NCBI GenBank assembly: GCA_944390505.1
Contig: CALXQF010000029.1
Span: forward strand, 1 to 12,204
Source of the DNA: an uncultured Clostridia bacterium
Lineage (GTDB): Bacteria; Bacillota; Clostridia; TANB77; CAG-508
Reading direction: 5' to 3'
Length of the DNA: 12,204 bases
Part shown: one piece after another, positions 1-7,510 of the stretch
How positions within the stretch are numbered: position 1 is the stretch's first letter
Layout: every line of letters starts with the position of its first letter
Program-made: the position numbers and the translations under genes
Notes under the pieces: generated by a model
Seen by the model: only the letters and a program-made list of their open reading frames with translations
Database searches by the model: none
What the model was told of the DNA's origin: nothing

Positions 1-2
1 TC

Positions 3-62
3 GTAGATTTTCTTGCACAATCGAAAATTGCTTTTGACAAGGTCAAACGTTGCAATATATAG
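3..62 (+). CDS. Possible 3' end of a convergent gene (partial)
   Basis: Frame 3 of the plus strand is open from the window edge to a TAG at 60-62. It encodes about 19 residues with an ordinary mixed composition (ending in FDKVKRCNI). The stop lies ten bases before the end of the DgkA-PAP2 gene on the other strand, which would give a tidy convergent arrangement. Other frames of this short stretch are also open (plus frame 2 and two minus-strand frames), so the coding call is weak. No family can be assigned from so few residues. Confidence 0.25.
   Translation, partial: VDFLAQSKIAFDKVKRCNI
27..56. repeat. Imperfect inverted repeat, possible weak terminator
   Basis: A perfect 6-bp inverted repeat (TTTGAC at 33-38, GTCAAA at 42-47, three-base loop) lies inside a second pair, ATTGC at 27-31 and GCAAT at 52-56, with an asymmetric bulge between them. 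Read on the minus strand it lies just beyond the stop of the DgkA-PAP2 gene and is followed by a very short T run. It could therefore be a weak terminator for the leftward operon. It could also be chance structure within a coding sequence. Confidence 0.3.
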
Positions 63-72
63 AGTTTAAACC

Positions 73-939
73 TTATAATAACTGAACAATTCCCATTGAA
101 ATTCCATATAAAATTAACACCATAATAGTTCCAAAACATGCACTAAATACTACTTCTGAAAGTTTATGCTCTTTTGCTGCAATTCTGCTTTCTGCTAATA
201 ATATTGCCATTACTAATGATAAAATTAAAATTACAAAATTGTCTGTTAATAACCAAATCAATGTATTAGCTGCAAAAGCAATTGTTGCATGTCCACTTGG
301 TACAAATTTTTCATTGAATCCCTTATGTTTATTGGTTTTAGCATATGCTATTAAAGCCAAAATAGCAATAATCGTAATAATCATAATAGAAAATGCTAAA
401 TGAGATGGTGAATTGGTTACATTGTGAATAAAAGTCAATCCTATGTCTGTAATTTTGTCAAAAAATAAAAAGTAAGCTACAATAATAGCATTAATTGTTG
501 TTATTACTACTCCTCCTGCTGCAACATCTTTGGCAATTTTTGCTTTTGGATGATAAACATCTACATATAAATCTACTACTGTTTCAATAGCTGTATTAAC
601 CATTTCAGCAAATAAAATCAAAACAATCGTAAATAGAAAACATAAAAATTCTGCTCTGTTTAAGTCGAAAAACAAACTAATAATGACAACCACTACTGCT
701 ATAATTAATTGCCTTTTAATATTACTTTGCGTAGTTGTTGCATAAATAATTCCATTAAAAGCATTTTTCCATGCATCAATAAAACTGCTATTTTTTATTT
801 TTTGATCCTTATTTTGTTTTTGATCTTGTTCTTGTGGATCGCTGTTTTTTTGATGATTTGTTTTTGCTTTTTCATTATCATTGTTTTGATGCTGTCTTTT
901 TTCTTTTGCAGTATTTTTTTCTTGTTTTTTTTGTTTCAT
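73..939 (-). CDS. DgkA-type lipid kinase fused to a PAP2-type phosphatase domain
   Basis: This is a 288-residue membrane protein with three parts. Residues 1-50 are a hydrophilic Lys/Gln/Asn-rich tail, probably cytoplasmic. Residues 51-165 match the DgkA (undecaprenol/diacylglycerol kinase) family, with the hallmark AEMVNTAIETVVD at 111-123 and KIAKDVAAGG at 134-143 among membrane helices. Residues 175-288 resemble a PAP2 phosphatase: PSGHA at 214-218 and an SR-x5-H-xxx-E motif at 251-262. The first PAP2 motif (KxxxxxxRP) is not clearly present, and the usual Asp of the third motif is Glu. Gram-positive DgkA proteins phosphorylate undecaprenol, and PAP2 enzymes dephosphorylate undecaprenyl pyrophosphate or other lipid phosphates. 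The fusion could therefore act on one carrier-lipid pool. AAGGGG five bases before the ATG supports the start. It follows ybeY after 47 bases. The kinase assignment is firm; phosphatase activity is uncertain. Confidence 0.85.
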   Translation of the reverse strand: MKQKKQEKNTAKEKRQHQNNDNEKAKTNHQKNSDPQEQDQKQNKDQKIKNSSFIDAWKNAFNGIIYATTTQSNIKRQLIIAVVVVIISLFFDLNRAEFLCFLFTIVLILFAEMVNTAIETVVDLYVDVYHPKAKIAKDVAAGGVVITTINAIIVAYFLFFDKITDIGLTFIHNVTNSPSHLAFSIMIITIIAILALIAYAKTNKHKGFNEKFVPSGHATIAFAANTLIWLLTDNFVILILSLVMAILLAESRIAAKEHKLSEVVFSACFGTIMVLILYGISMGIVQLL

Positions 940-986
940 AATGACCCCTTATAATTATAGCAATTATTATCTATAACATTGCAAAC

Positions 987-1517
987 TTACCTTGTAATAT
1001 TTAATTTTGCTAATACCCTTTCTTCTTTTTCTCTCATGATTTTCTTCTCTTCTTTTTCTATATGGTCATATCCTCTTAAATGGTAAAATCCATGTACTAA
1101 CATATAAGCAAATTCTCTTTCAAAACTATGTCCATATTCTTCTGCTTGTGCTTCTACTTGTGGAATAGAAATAATAATATCTCCTAATACCTCTTGAATA
1201 ATTCCCTCTTCTGTTTTTGGCTTTTTTTGCATATCTTTTGCAATTAGATAATCCAATTCTTCTCTTTCAAAAATAGGAAAAGATAATACATCTGTTGGTT
1301 TATCGATTCCACGGTATTGTTTATTATAAGCTTGTATTTCTTCTGGGTTTGTTAAAATAACACAAACATAGAATGAGGTAGGATTTATTTTTTCTACCTC
1401 AAAACAAGTTTGCATTACTTCTTCTGTTAGTGCTTCTAATTCTTCTATATCTTCCATATTTTCAACATCTGGAATATCTTCTACATCTTTCCATATGATT
1501 TCTACAACACTATTCAT
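987..1517 (-). CDS. ybeY: Endoribonuclease YbeY (rRNA maturation/ribosome quality control)
   Basis: YbeY is a single-strand-specific, zinc-dependent endoribonuclease involved in 16S rRNA 3'-end maturation and ribosome quality control in the cytoplasm. The 176-residue product carries the family signature HGFYHLRGYDH at residues 142-152, with three metal-binding histidines (142, 146, 152). Upstream are the conserved YRGIDKPTDVLSFP block (68-81) and LGDI (111-114). It is somewhat longer than typical members because of an acidic N-terminal stretch (about 10-35). The ATG overlaps the 3' end of the preceding unknown gene by 8 bases, so the two are probably translationally coupled. An AAAGGA lies about 11 bases before the start, inside that gene. 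A DgkA-domain gene directly downstream matches the conserved ybeY-dgkA order of Firmicutes. Confidence 0.95.
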   Translation of the reverse strand: MNSVVEIIWKDVEDIPDVENMEDIEELEALTEEVMQTCFEVEKINPTSFYVCVILTNPEEIQAYNKQYRGIDKPTDVLSFPIFEREELDYLIAKDMQKKPKTEEGIIQEVLGDIIISIPQVEAQAEEYGHSFEREFAYMLVHGFYHLRGYDHIEKEEKKIMREKEERVLAKLNITR

Positions 1518-2739
1518 TACTAACTTTTTCCTTTATATTTTTTAGTGGTTTTGTGTAATTTCCTTCTGAAAAATAAGTATTTTTCAAATTTCTCATAGCA
1601 CCTAACTCTACTAATTTGTTACAATAAAATTGAATAATTTTATAATATTTATTAGAGTTAGCACGTATTTTTTTTAAATCATTTTTTAAAAATAGAATTT
1701 GTTTTTCTTTAGCGTATTCTATATAATTATTGTCTTTATTTTCTTTAATTTTTTGATACTTTTTCCAGAATTGCTTGTATTCATCTCTTGCAGATGGCTT
1801 ATCCCAATAGATTTTAGTTGCTAATAATTTCACATGATATTCTTCCATTAAGTTGATAAGTAGAGAGTAGGCTTTTTCTTGCTTTCTTGCTACTTTGGTA
1901 TCTACAATTAAGCTTCTAGCATCATCTAGTAACTTTTCGTAACATTGTTCTGCTACAATTAGTGGTAAACTATGAGTAAATAATTTTCTACTTAATCCTA
2001 GCAAAATCATATTTTTCTCTATATTATCATTTTGATCTAGCTTTCCTACTGTAAACCTTTCAAAATTTTGATATTCACCTACGATTTCTTTATATGTTTT
2101 ATTATCTGGATTTTGTTCCATTTTTAAAGGTAAAATATTTTCAATATATTCTTCTAAAGTAGTAAAGATTTTGTGATAAATTTCATCCTTTGCACCAGGT
2201 GTTAAATTATCTGCTAACTTAATGGAATAATGTTTTAATAAACCTTTATATAGTCCTTCCATTTGTGATGCATATAACTTTTTATATCTTTCGATTACTG
2301 TTGTTTTAGCAGAACTTATCACATTTTCATAATCTAAGTTCAATAAATACATTTGCTTTTTATACTTATATTCTAAATATTCTGTTTCTTTTAAATGTAC
2401 AATCATATAGTACTTTGTTAATGCATTTTTTTCAAAATCATTTGCCGTATCGTTTTTTACTTTTTTATAAATAGAATCCATAATATATTTGTCTATTGAT
2501 TCTAAATAAAGTGCATAAATATCTTCAAACTTTTTCTCAATAGCCTCTTTTTTGGATTGGTCTTCCATATTTTCACTTTCTATGTAGGCTTCATAATTTT
2601 TCAGTGCATTATTTCTTTTCATAGAAATTAACATTCCATTAATTCCAATTCTGGTAGGAATTAATAATTTTGTAATGGTATTTGTAATCCTTGAGAAAAA
2701 GGTTTTTTCTTGGTATACTCTTAAACTTCTTTCTTCCAT
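1510..2739 (-). CDS. Unrecognised helical protein between yqfD and ybeY
   Basis: I do not recognise this family. The product of about 409 residues is rich in Lys, Glu, Tyr, Asn and Leu, with long predicted amphipathic helices. It has no obvious signal peptide, no strong transmembrane segment and no catalytic motif that I can name. A short hydrophobic patch occurs near the N-terminus (around LLIPTRIGINGML). The frame extends upstream to a TTG at 2757. ATG at 2739 is preferred because AAAGGAAG sits seven bases upstream of it and would otherwise be translated. It begins 14 bases after the yqfD stop and overlaps ybeY by 8 bases, so it is embedded in the operon. In Bacillus and many Clostridia this position is held by phoH and pgpH, and it resembles neither: no P-loop, no HD motif and no multi-pass membrane domain. 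A sporulation or RNA-related role is only a guess from position. Confidence 0.75.
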   Translation of the reverse strand: MEERSLRVYQEKTFFSRITNTITKLLIPTRIGINGMLISMKRNNALKNYEAYIESENMEDQSKKEAIEKKFEDIYALYLESIDKYIMDSIYKKVKNDTANDFEKNALTKYYMIVHLKETEYLEYKYKKQMYLLNLDYENVISSAKTTVIERYKKLYASQMEGLYKGLLKHYSIKLADNLTPGAKDEIYHKIFTTLEEYIENILPLKMEQNPDNKTYKEIVGEYQNFERFTVGKLDQNDNIEKNMILLGLSRKLFTHSLPLIVAEQCYEKLLDDARSLIVDTKVARKQEKAYSLLINLMEEYHVKLLATKIYWDKPSARDEYKQFWKKYQKIKENKDNNYIEYAKEKQILFLKNDLKKIRANSNKYYKIIQFYCNKLVELGAMRNLKNTYFSEGNYTKPLKNIKEKVSNE

Positions 2740-2753
2740 GGCTATTCTTCCTT

Positions 2754-3938
2754 TCAAAATACTATTTTTTCTTTTGTCGCAATGTTTTCCAATACCTCAT
2801 AAACAACTTCTACTTCAACTTTATCTTCTGTTTGATTGGTGTAGATTTTTTCATCTACTACATTGTCTAAATTTTCTATTTGCTCTTCTAATTTTTTCTT
2901 TGCCTCTTCTATCCCTAGGTTTTTAGCTTCTTCTACAGTATAAATAATTTCTTGATTTTGATACTCTTGATAAGTTGTTTGATGAATTTCAATTGGTAAA
3001 TAAAAATTAGAAAATAATTTTAATTGATTCGTCGTTTCTATTGTATCATAATTTTCAAATTTTGAAACCCTTTTTGATAAATTTATTTCAAAATTATTTA
3101 TCTTTACGGAATATTTATTTTGCTCCTCCCCTGTTAACTCTTTTTTCACTTGTTTTAAAGGTATTGTTTCTTTTTCAGAATACCAAACTTTTGCCTGTAC
3201 TTCGCCATTTGCATGCACATATCTTGTTCCTGTATACTTTCCTTCTAACCATCCTCCTACTAGAACACTTCCTTTTGTGACAATGTCTCCTTCTTTTACT
3301 ACGGGTGTACCATTTTGTGCTGTTACTTTTACAATCATACCGTCTTTTGTTGCAATTAGATTACAATATTCTTCTTCTGGTATGATATCAGGTTTTTCAT
3401 CTGCTTCCACAACTTGCACAATTGCATTTGTTCCTTGAATTTCAATTCCTATCCATGCAATATCATCACGCTTTAATCTCACATTATCAATAATTTCTTT
3501 GGTGTTTAATCCAATTTTAGATTTTCCTATTTTAAAATCATTCTCTTCTAGTGTTTGTAATATATCTTCTGTTGTTATTTTTTCATTTCCTGTAATTTCT
3601 ATCTTCCAAATAAAGTTGGATAAACTAAGAATAGCTACTATAATTACTAGAAAAAAAAGAAAGAAGATTTTTCTTTTTTGATAACGATGTAATAAAAAGG
3701 GAAATCCTTTTCTTTTTTCAATTTTTATTCTGCACTTTGTTTTTTTAGCGATATGTTTCAAGTTTTTAAAATCTTGGATACTAATATTGGCTCTTACCAT
3801 AGTGGCACTTTTTCTTTTTAAATTCCATAAGAACAACTGAGATTGATTGCATGAATTAATAAATCTCTCTATAAAATATCCCTCAATTTGAATCGTTACA
3901 TATCCGCTCATACAGCTTGATAATATCTTGAAGTGCAA
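2754..3938 (-). CDS. yqfD: Sporulation protein YqfD
   Basis: The 394-residue product matches YqfD in length and layout. It has an N-terminal cytoplasmic domain (the GYVTIQIEGYFIERFIN region at about 12-28), one transmembrane helix at about 91-112, then a POTRA/FtsQ-like segment starting WKIEITGNEKITTEDI and a large beta-rich external domain. YqfD is a conserved sporulation membrane protein encoded beside yqfC in endospore formers. It is associated with the mother-cell programme and its biochemical role is unclear. The start is a TTG at 3938, preceded by a perfect AAAGGAGG nine bases upstream. The in-frame ATG at 3911 lacks such a site. The ribosome-binding site overlaps the yqfC stop (TAAAGGAGG), indicating tight coupling. 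Confidence in the family is high. Confidence 0.93.
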   Translation of the reverse strand: MHFKILSSCMSGYVTIQIEGYFIERFINSCNQSQLFLWNLKRKSATMVRANISIQDFKNLKHIAKKTKCRIKIEKRKGFPFLLHRYQKRKIFFLFFLVIIVAILSLSNFIWKIEITGNEKITTEDILQTLEENDFKIGKSKIGLNTKEIIDNVRLKRDDIAWIGIEIQGTNAIVQVVEADEKPDIIPEEEYCNLIATKDGMIVKVTAQNGTPVVKEGDIVTKGSVLVGGWLEGKYTGTRYVHANGEVQAKVWYSEKETIPLKQVKKELTGEEQNKYSVKINNFEINLSKRVSKFENYDTIETTNQLKLFSNFYLPIEIHQTTYQEYQNQEIIYTVEEAKNLGIEEAKKKLEEQIENLDNVVDEKIYTNQTEDKVEVEVVYEVLENIATKEKIVF

Positions 3939-3955
3939 TTGTCTTTTCCTCCTTT
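3939..3955 (-). promoter_or_regulatory. Ribosome-binding site deciding the TTG start of yqfD
   Basis: On the minus strand AAAGGAGG (3955-3948) is followed by a nine-base spacer and TTG at 3938-3936. This near-ideal Shine-Dalgarno fixes the non-ATG start. The first bases of the site are also the last two of the yqfC stop codon. Confidence 0.85.
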
Positions 3956-4262
3956 ATTCTTCATCTGTTATTGTTTCAAAATCTACACTTTCTATTTTTC
4001 CTAAGATTAATAGATCTTCTGTTGTCATTTCTTTTAAATTTAGAGAATAACCATTGATATTTAAAATACCATAATAGGTACTAATTCGAATATAGAACTC
4101 TTGGTATTCTAAAATTGCCTTATAATTTTCAATGAGCATTTTTTCAAAACCGATAATGGTAATCTTGGGTAAATTGCTAGCAATTTCTTGTGGCATTTCT
4201 AGTAATCGATTTACTTTATTTTCTATTCGTTTCTTTTTATTTCTTTTTTCAGGGTTCTTCAT
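3954..4262 (-). CDS. yqfC: Sporulation protein YqfC
   Basis: This small 102-residue protein is close to the usual YqfC length of about 95 residues. It follows the family pattern: a basic N-terminus (NKKKRIENKVNR), then MPQEIASNLPKITIIG (about 23-38), an IENYKAILEY block and a GILNINGYSLNL segment. YqfC proteins form a beta-rich fold related to the YabP family and are found in endospore formers, where the gene is paired with yqfD. The exact role is unknown. ATG at 4262 is preceded by AAAGGAAG with a seven-base spacer. It begins 17 bases after the pdaA stop, and its own stop is part of the yqfD ribosome-binding site. Confidence 0.92.
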   Translation of the reverse strand: MKNPEKRNKKKRIENKVNRLLEMPQEIASNLPKITIIGFEKMLIENYKAILEYQEFYIRISTYYGILNINGYSLNLKEMTTEDLLILGKIESVDFETITDEE

Positions 4263-4279
4263 GCTTTCTCTTCCTTTCC

Positions 4280-5092
4280 TTATCTTTGAAATTCGTCTAA
4301 ACTTTTGAATTCATATCCCATGTTTTTAATTTCTTTAATACAACTATCTAAAATATTGCTATTATCTTTTGAAGTAGCATGTAATAAAATGACTGCCCCT
4401 GGGTGTATATTATCTAAAATTTTTTGTTTGCCATATTCTTCTCTTCCTTGTTTATTTTCATCCCAGTCATCATAGGCAAAAGACCACATGACTGTTTTGT
4501 AACCTAATGTATTGGTATAAGCAACTGTTCTTTCACTATACTCTCCTTTTGGAGGTCTTATATATTTCATTTCATATCCAAATTTTTCATAGACGGCTGT
4601 ATGTAAATTCATCACTTCGCTTCTGATTTCTTCATCACTCAAATCTGGCATAGATTTATGATTGACAGTATGATTTCCTACAATATGCCCACCATCTATC
4701 ATTTGCTTTACTAAATCTGGTTGTGTGTTTAGGTAATGTGCAGTAATAAAAAATGCGGCTGGAACCTCGTTTTCTTTTAAAACAGCTAATATTTTTTCTG
4801 TATATCCTGCTTCATATCCTTCATCAAAAGTCAAATAGACATATTTACCTTCTGCATTTCCCATACAAATTCCATCATATTGATCCATGATTTTTTTGTT
4901 ATAGGTTCCTAGATCTGGTTGCTGATGGTTATCTTCTCTCTTAATTCCCCATCCTACTTTTTTGTTACCAATAGTGCTTGCACCGGTCATTGCTGTTTCC
5001 TCATTACCCTGAAAATAAATGATGAGAGTTAAAAATAGAAAAGCAATTATAACAAGAAAAATGGTAATTGCTTTATGATATTTCTTTTTCAT
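4280..5092 (-). CDS. pdaA: PdaA-type polysaccharide deacetylase (spore cortex muramic-delta-lactam synthesis)
   Basis: The predicted 270-residue product has a basic N-terminus and a hydrophobic signal/anchor helix at about 9-27, then a NodB-type deacetylase domain. Visible motifs are TFDEGYE (88-94, catalytic Asp90 and following acidic residue), HTVNH (141-145, metal histidines), RPPKGEYS (179-186), WSFAYDDW (203-210) and LLH (236-238). The block KKVGWGIKREDNHQQPD and the GYEAGYT stretch are typical of PdaA rather than of generic chitin deacetylases. PdaA N-deacetylates muramic acid in spore cortex peptidoglycan so that the delta-lactam can form. That mark is read by germination lytic enzymes. 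An upstream in-frame ATG exists at 5125, but GAGGAGG lies four bases before the ATG at 5092, so the shorter form is preferred. It heads the yqfC-yqfD operon, unlike Bacillus subtilis, where pdaA is elsewhere. Confidence 0.93.
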   Translation of the reverse strand: MKKKYHKAITIFLVIIAFLFLTLIIYFQGNEETAMTGASTIGNKKVGWGIKREDNHQQPDLGTYNKKIMDQYDGICMGNAEGKYVYLTFDEGYEAGYTEKILAVLKENEVPAAFFITAHYLNTQPDLVKQMIDGGHIVGNHTVNHKSMPDLSDEEIRSEVMNLHTAVYEKFGYEMKYIRPPKGEYSERTVAYTNTLGYKTVMWSFAYDDWDENKQGREEYGKQKILDNIHPGAVILLHATSKDNSNILDSCIKEIKNMGYEFKSLDEFQR

Positions 5093-5181
5093 AATACCTC
5101 CTCTTATAATGATCATATCGTCCATTACCTGTCATTTATTAAATAAAGTTGATATTAAATCCTCTATTTTTCCTTTGTTTC

Positions 5182-5209
5182 ATTGTATGAACGGAATTTT
5201 AAATTATTC
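5182..5209 (-). promoter_or_regulatory. Candidate sigma-E-type sporulation promoter for pdaA-yqfC-yqfD
   Basis: On the minus strand a perfect CATACAAT (5189-5182) matches the sigma-E -10 consensus CATACAnT. GAATAAT at 5209-5203 resembles the -35 consensus (K M A T A T T) with one mismatch. The spacer is 13 bases, about one shorter than usual. Transcription would start near 5175, giving a leader of about 80 bases before the pdaA ATG. The downstream yqfC-yqfD pair is known as part of the mother-cell regulon in Bacillus, which supports this call. Confidence 0.6.
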
Positions 5210-5247
5210 CTATGAATGATAGTTCACTAAAATCTTTATCAATTTCA

Positions 5248-5276
5248 TTTACAAAAATCTTTAATTTATATATAAT
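5248..5276 (+). promoter_or_regulatory. Sigma-A-like promoter of the DUF2207 gene
   Basis: TTTACA (5248-5253) and TATAAT (5271-5276) are separated by exactly 17 bases. This is one mismatch from the vegetative consensus. Predicted transcription starts near 5283, about 25 bases before the start codon. It is divergent from the pdaA promoter. Confidence 0.8.
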
Positions 5277-5308
5277 CTTTTTGTAAATTATTTTTTTGGG
5301 GGATGAAA

Positions 5309-7486
5309 ATGAAATATTTAAAATATTTTTTTAGAAAAGTAATAAAAGTAGTAAAAGGCATTATAAGAAAAGCACTTCCATTTCTCATGTTTATCATACT
5401 TGCTTTTTTATATTTAGCAGCAGAAGGCTATACTTGGGAGGACTTTGGTCTTGATGGATTTAGCTTAAATCCCAATGATTACTGTAATTTAACAGATATT
5501 GAATATACGGCAGTATTACATGATGACCCAAATGGGAATGCTTATGTTGAAATTACAGAATATCTAACATTTGATGTACATGCAGGTTCAAAATCTAATA
5601 CCTATAAAGAATTATGGAGAGAACTTCCTGAAGACTATGTTGATGGTTTAAAGGTAACCTATGATGTTGAATCAGTTACACAGATTTTAGATAATGGTCA
5701 AGAAATACCTTATTTAGAAACTTCTAAAATGTATTGGGAGGATTCTGACTATACACCAAGTTCCACTATGCGTTGGCATCATAGTGATGGTTCAGGAACA
5801 TATCCAGATAATGACGAATCTTTGCTAATCTATATTCCGTGGACATATAGAGAAAAAATGACTTTTAAAATTGTATATACTATGAATAATGCAGCATTAA
5901 AATATAACGATTGTTCTGAATTGTATTTAGCTATGTATTCTGGAAATACAATTACAAAATTAAATTCCTATAAAGCTCAGATTCTTATACCAAATGAAAT
6001 AATGCCATCTACTTATTATGCATATACATTTGGAACATCTAATAGTCGATTACCATATACAGAATCAGATGTTATTAATCCTGGATATCATACATTTTCT
6101 ATTGATTTAGACAAATCTGATTTAAAATTTAATTATCATAATCGTTATATAGAGTTTTGTTTACTTGCATATGGCAATGATAGACATATTTTTACAAAAT
6201 ACGCACCTGATAATAGGTATTCAGATGAAAATGTTTTAGATGAATGTATTGCAGAAAATGAATATTATGAAACACAAAATAGGAAATTTAATACATATAA
6301 AACAATATTATTAGTGGCATCTATAATCGGCTTTATTTTAATCATCAATAATACCATAAAGAAATATAAGAAAACAAAAGAAAAATATAACTTGTATGAA
6401 CCAGAAATAAATTATGAGTATTTTAGAGAAATACCAAGTGACTTGGATCCTATTTTTGCATCAGAGTTAGTTTTTATGAAAGATCCCTTTGATGAAAATA
6501 AGGAAAAGCAAGAAGAATATGCAGCTATATTACTTAGCTTAATTAGAAAAAAATATGTTAAAATTACGAAATTAAATAATAATATGGACTGGGATAAGTT
6601 TAATACACTCATTTCTTTAGAGCCTATACGCACAAACTATTCAGCTCCAGTTTTTACTGATTCTCCAGATTATTCGCCTGAACCTATTTATACAGTAATA
6701 AACGAAAATAGTGGAGATACTTTAGAACCACTTACTACTTCTGAAAGACTTTATTTAGAATTATTAGAAAGACATGCTAGGGTTTATAACAATTCAATTA
6801 CACTAAATCAATTGCAAAAATGTATTAGTAATGATTATGTATATACAAATGCATTTGTAAAAGGTATAGAAAAGAAACCTATTTTGGAAAGTGGGGTAAT
6901 GCAAGGATATTTTCAAAGTGCAGATTATGATGCCCCTAAAAAAGAACTTAATGCAATTGCTAAATCAAGTCTAACATTGGGATTAATTTTATTATTGATT
7001 GTAAATCCTATTTCTTATTTTACACCTATGGCATTAAGTTTTGGAGCATATACTATTTTGGGTATTGCTTGTTTGTGGAGATATTTTTATCTCACTTCAA
7101 AAGCAAGTAATTTACTTTTATTTACACAATATGGAGCTAATGAGCAAGCAAAATGGTATGGCCTATATAATTTCTTAAACAGCGACACTTTAATGAACGA
7201 AAAGGAAGTTTACGAATTGCCTTTGTGGGAAAAATATTTGATTTATGCAACTGCATTTGGTATCTCTGAAAAAGTAATAAAAGCTATAAAAATACATGCA
7301 GTACAATTAAATATTGATAGTAGTCTAATATTAAATCATCATTTCTATATTCACTCAAGAAATTTCCATAGCACTTCTAGAGCCTTTGGTCATTCTATTC
7401 ACACATCTTCAAGAGGCGGTGGATTTAGCGGACATGGTTATGGTGGTGGTGGCCGCGGAGGCGGCGGCGGTGGCGGAGGCCATTAA
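5309..7486 (+). CDS. DUF2207-type membrane protein with polyglycine/histidine tail
   Basis: The product is about 725 residues with the usual DUF2207 layout. A basic N-terminus leads to a signal/anchor helix (about 22-40). A beta-rich extracytoplasmic domain follows (about 65-290, with repeated aromatic and Asp/Tyr-rich strands). Next come a transmembrane helix at about 332-350 followed by a basic stop-transfer stretch, a cytoplasmic segment, a hydrophobic hairpin at about 553-597, and the characteristic LPLWEKYLIYATAFGISEKVI block. The C-terminus is Gly/His-rich (about the last 25 residues), as in many family members. The function of DUF2207 proteins is not established. Two ATGs lie at 5303 and 5309. 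GGGGGA at 5298-5303 leaves a proper five-base spacer only for the second. The gene is monocistronic, with its own promoter and terminator. The GC-rich tail at about 7410-7483 contrasts sharply with the AT-rich gene body. Confidence 0.85.
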   Translation: MKYLKYFFRKVIKVVKGIIRKALPFLMFIILAFLYLAAEGYTWEDFGLDGFSLNPNDYCNLTDIEYTAVLHDDPNGNAYVEITEYLTFDVHAGSKSNTYKELWRELPEDYVDGLKVTYDVESVTQILDNGQEIPYLETSKMYWEDSDYTPSSTMRWHHSDGSGTYPDNDESLLIYIPWTYREKMTFKIVYTMNNAALKYNDCSELYLAMYSGNTITKLNSYKAQILIPNEIMPSTYYAYTFGTSNSRLPYTESDVINPGYHTFSIDLDKSDLKFNYHNRYIEFCLLAYGNDRHIFTKYAPDNRYSDENVLDECIAENEYYETQNRKFNTYKTILLVASIIGFILIINNTIKKYKKTKEKYNLYEPEINYEYFREIPSDLDPIFASELVFMKDPFDENKEKQEEYAAILLSLIRKKYVKITKLNNNMDWDKFNTLISLEPIRTNYSAPVFTDSPDYSPEPIYTVINENSGDTLEPLTTSERLYLELLERHARVYNNSITLNQLQKCISNDYVYTNAFVKGIEKKPILESGVMQGYFQSADYDAPKKELNAIAKSSLTLGLILLLIVNPISYFTPMALSFGAYTILGIACLWRYFYLTSKASNLLLFTQYGANEQAKWYGLYNFLNSDTLMNEKEVYELPLWEKYLIYATAFGISEKVIKAIKIHAVQLNIDSSLILNHHFYIHSRNFHSTSRAFGHSIHTSSRGGGFSGHGYGGGGRGGGGGGGGH

Positions 7487-7510
7487 TTGCATAAAAGCTA
7501 TAACTATACT

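Noticed and set aside
709..954. Plus-strand hydrophobic open frame of 81 codons
   Set aside because: It is antisense to the low-complexity Lys/Gln-rich N-terminus and early kinase domain of the DgkA-PAP2 gene. Its Phe/Leu runs are the complement of Lys-rich codons.
2740..2757. TTG start at 2757 for the unknown gene before ybeY
   Set aside because: The TTG is immediately followed by AAAGGAAG, which is well placed for the ATG at 2739. The TTG itself has no ribosome-binding site.
2675..3681. Plus-strand open frames at 2675-2926, 3041-3280 and 3499-3681
   Set aside because: All are antisense to yqfD or its neighbour, are Phe/Leu-rich as expected from complemented AT-rich coding DNA, and have no family resemblance.
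5093..5125. Longer pdaA start (ATG at 5125, MDDMIIIRGG)
   Set aside because: The extra codons contain the GAGGAGG ribosome-binding site for the ATG at 5092, and the signal helix fits directly after that start.
5182..5209. Sigma-G reading of the pdaA promoter (GAATA ... CATACAA)
   Set aside because: The spacer would be 15 bases rather than about 18, and the -10 fits CATACAnT (sigma-E) better than CATWMTA.
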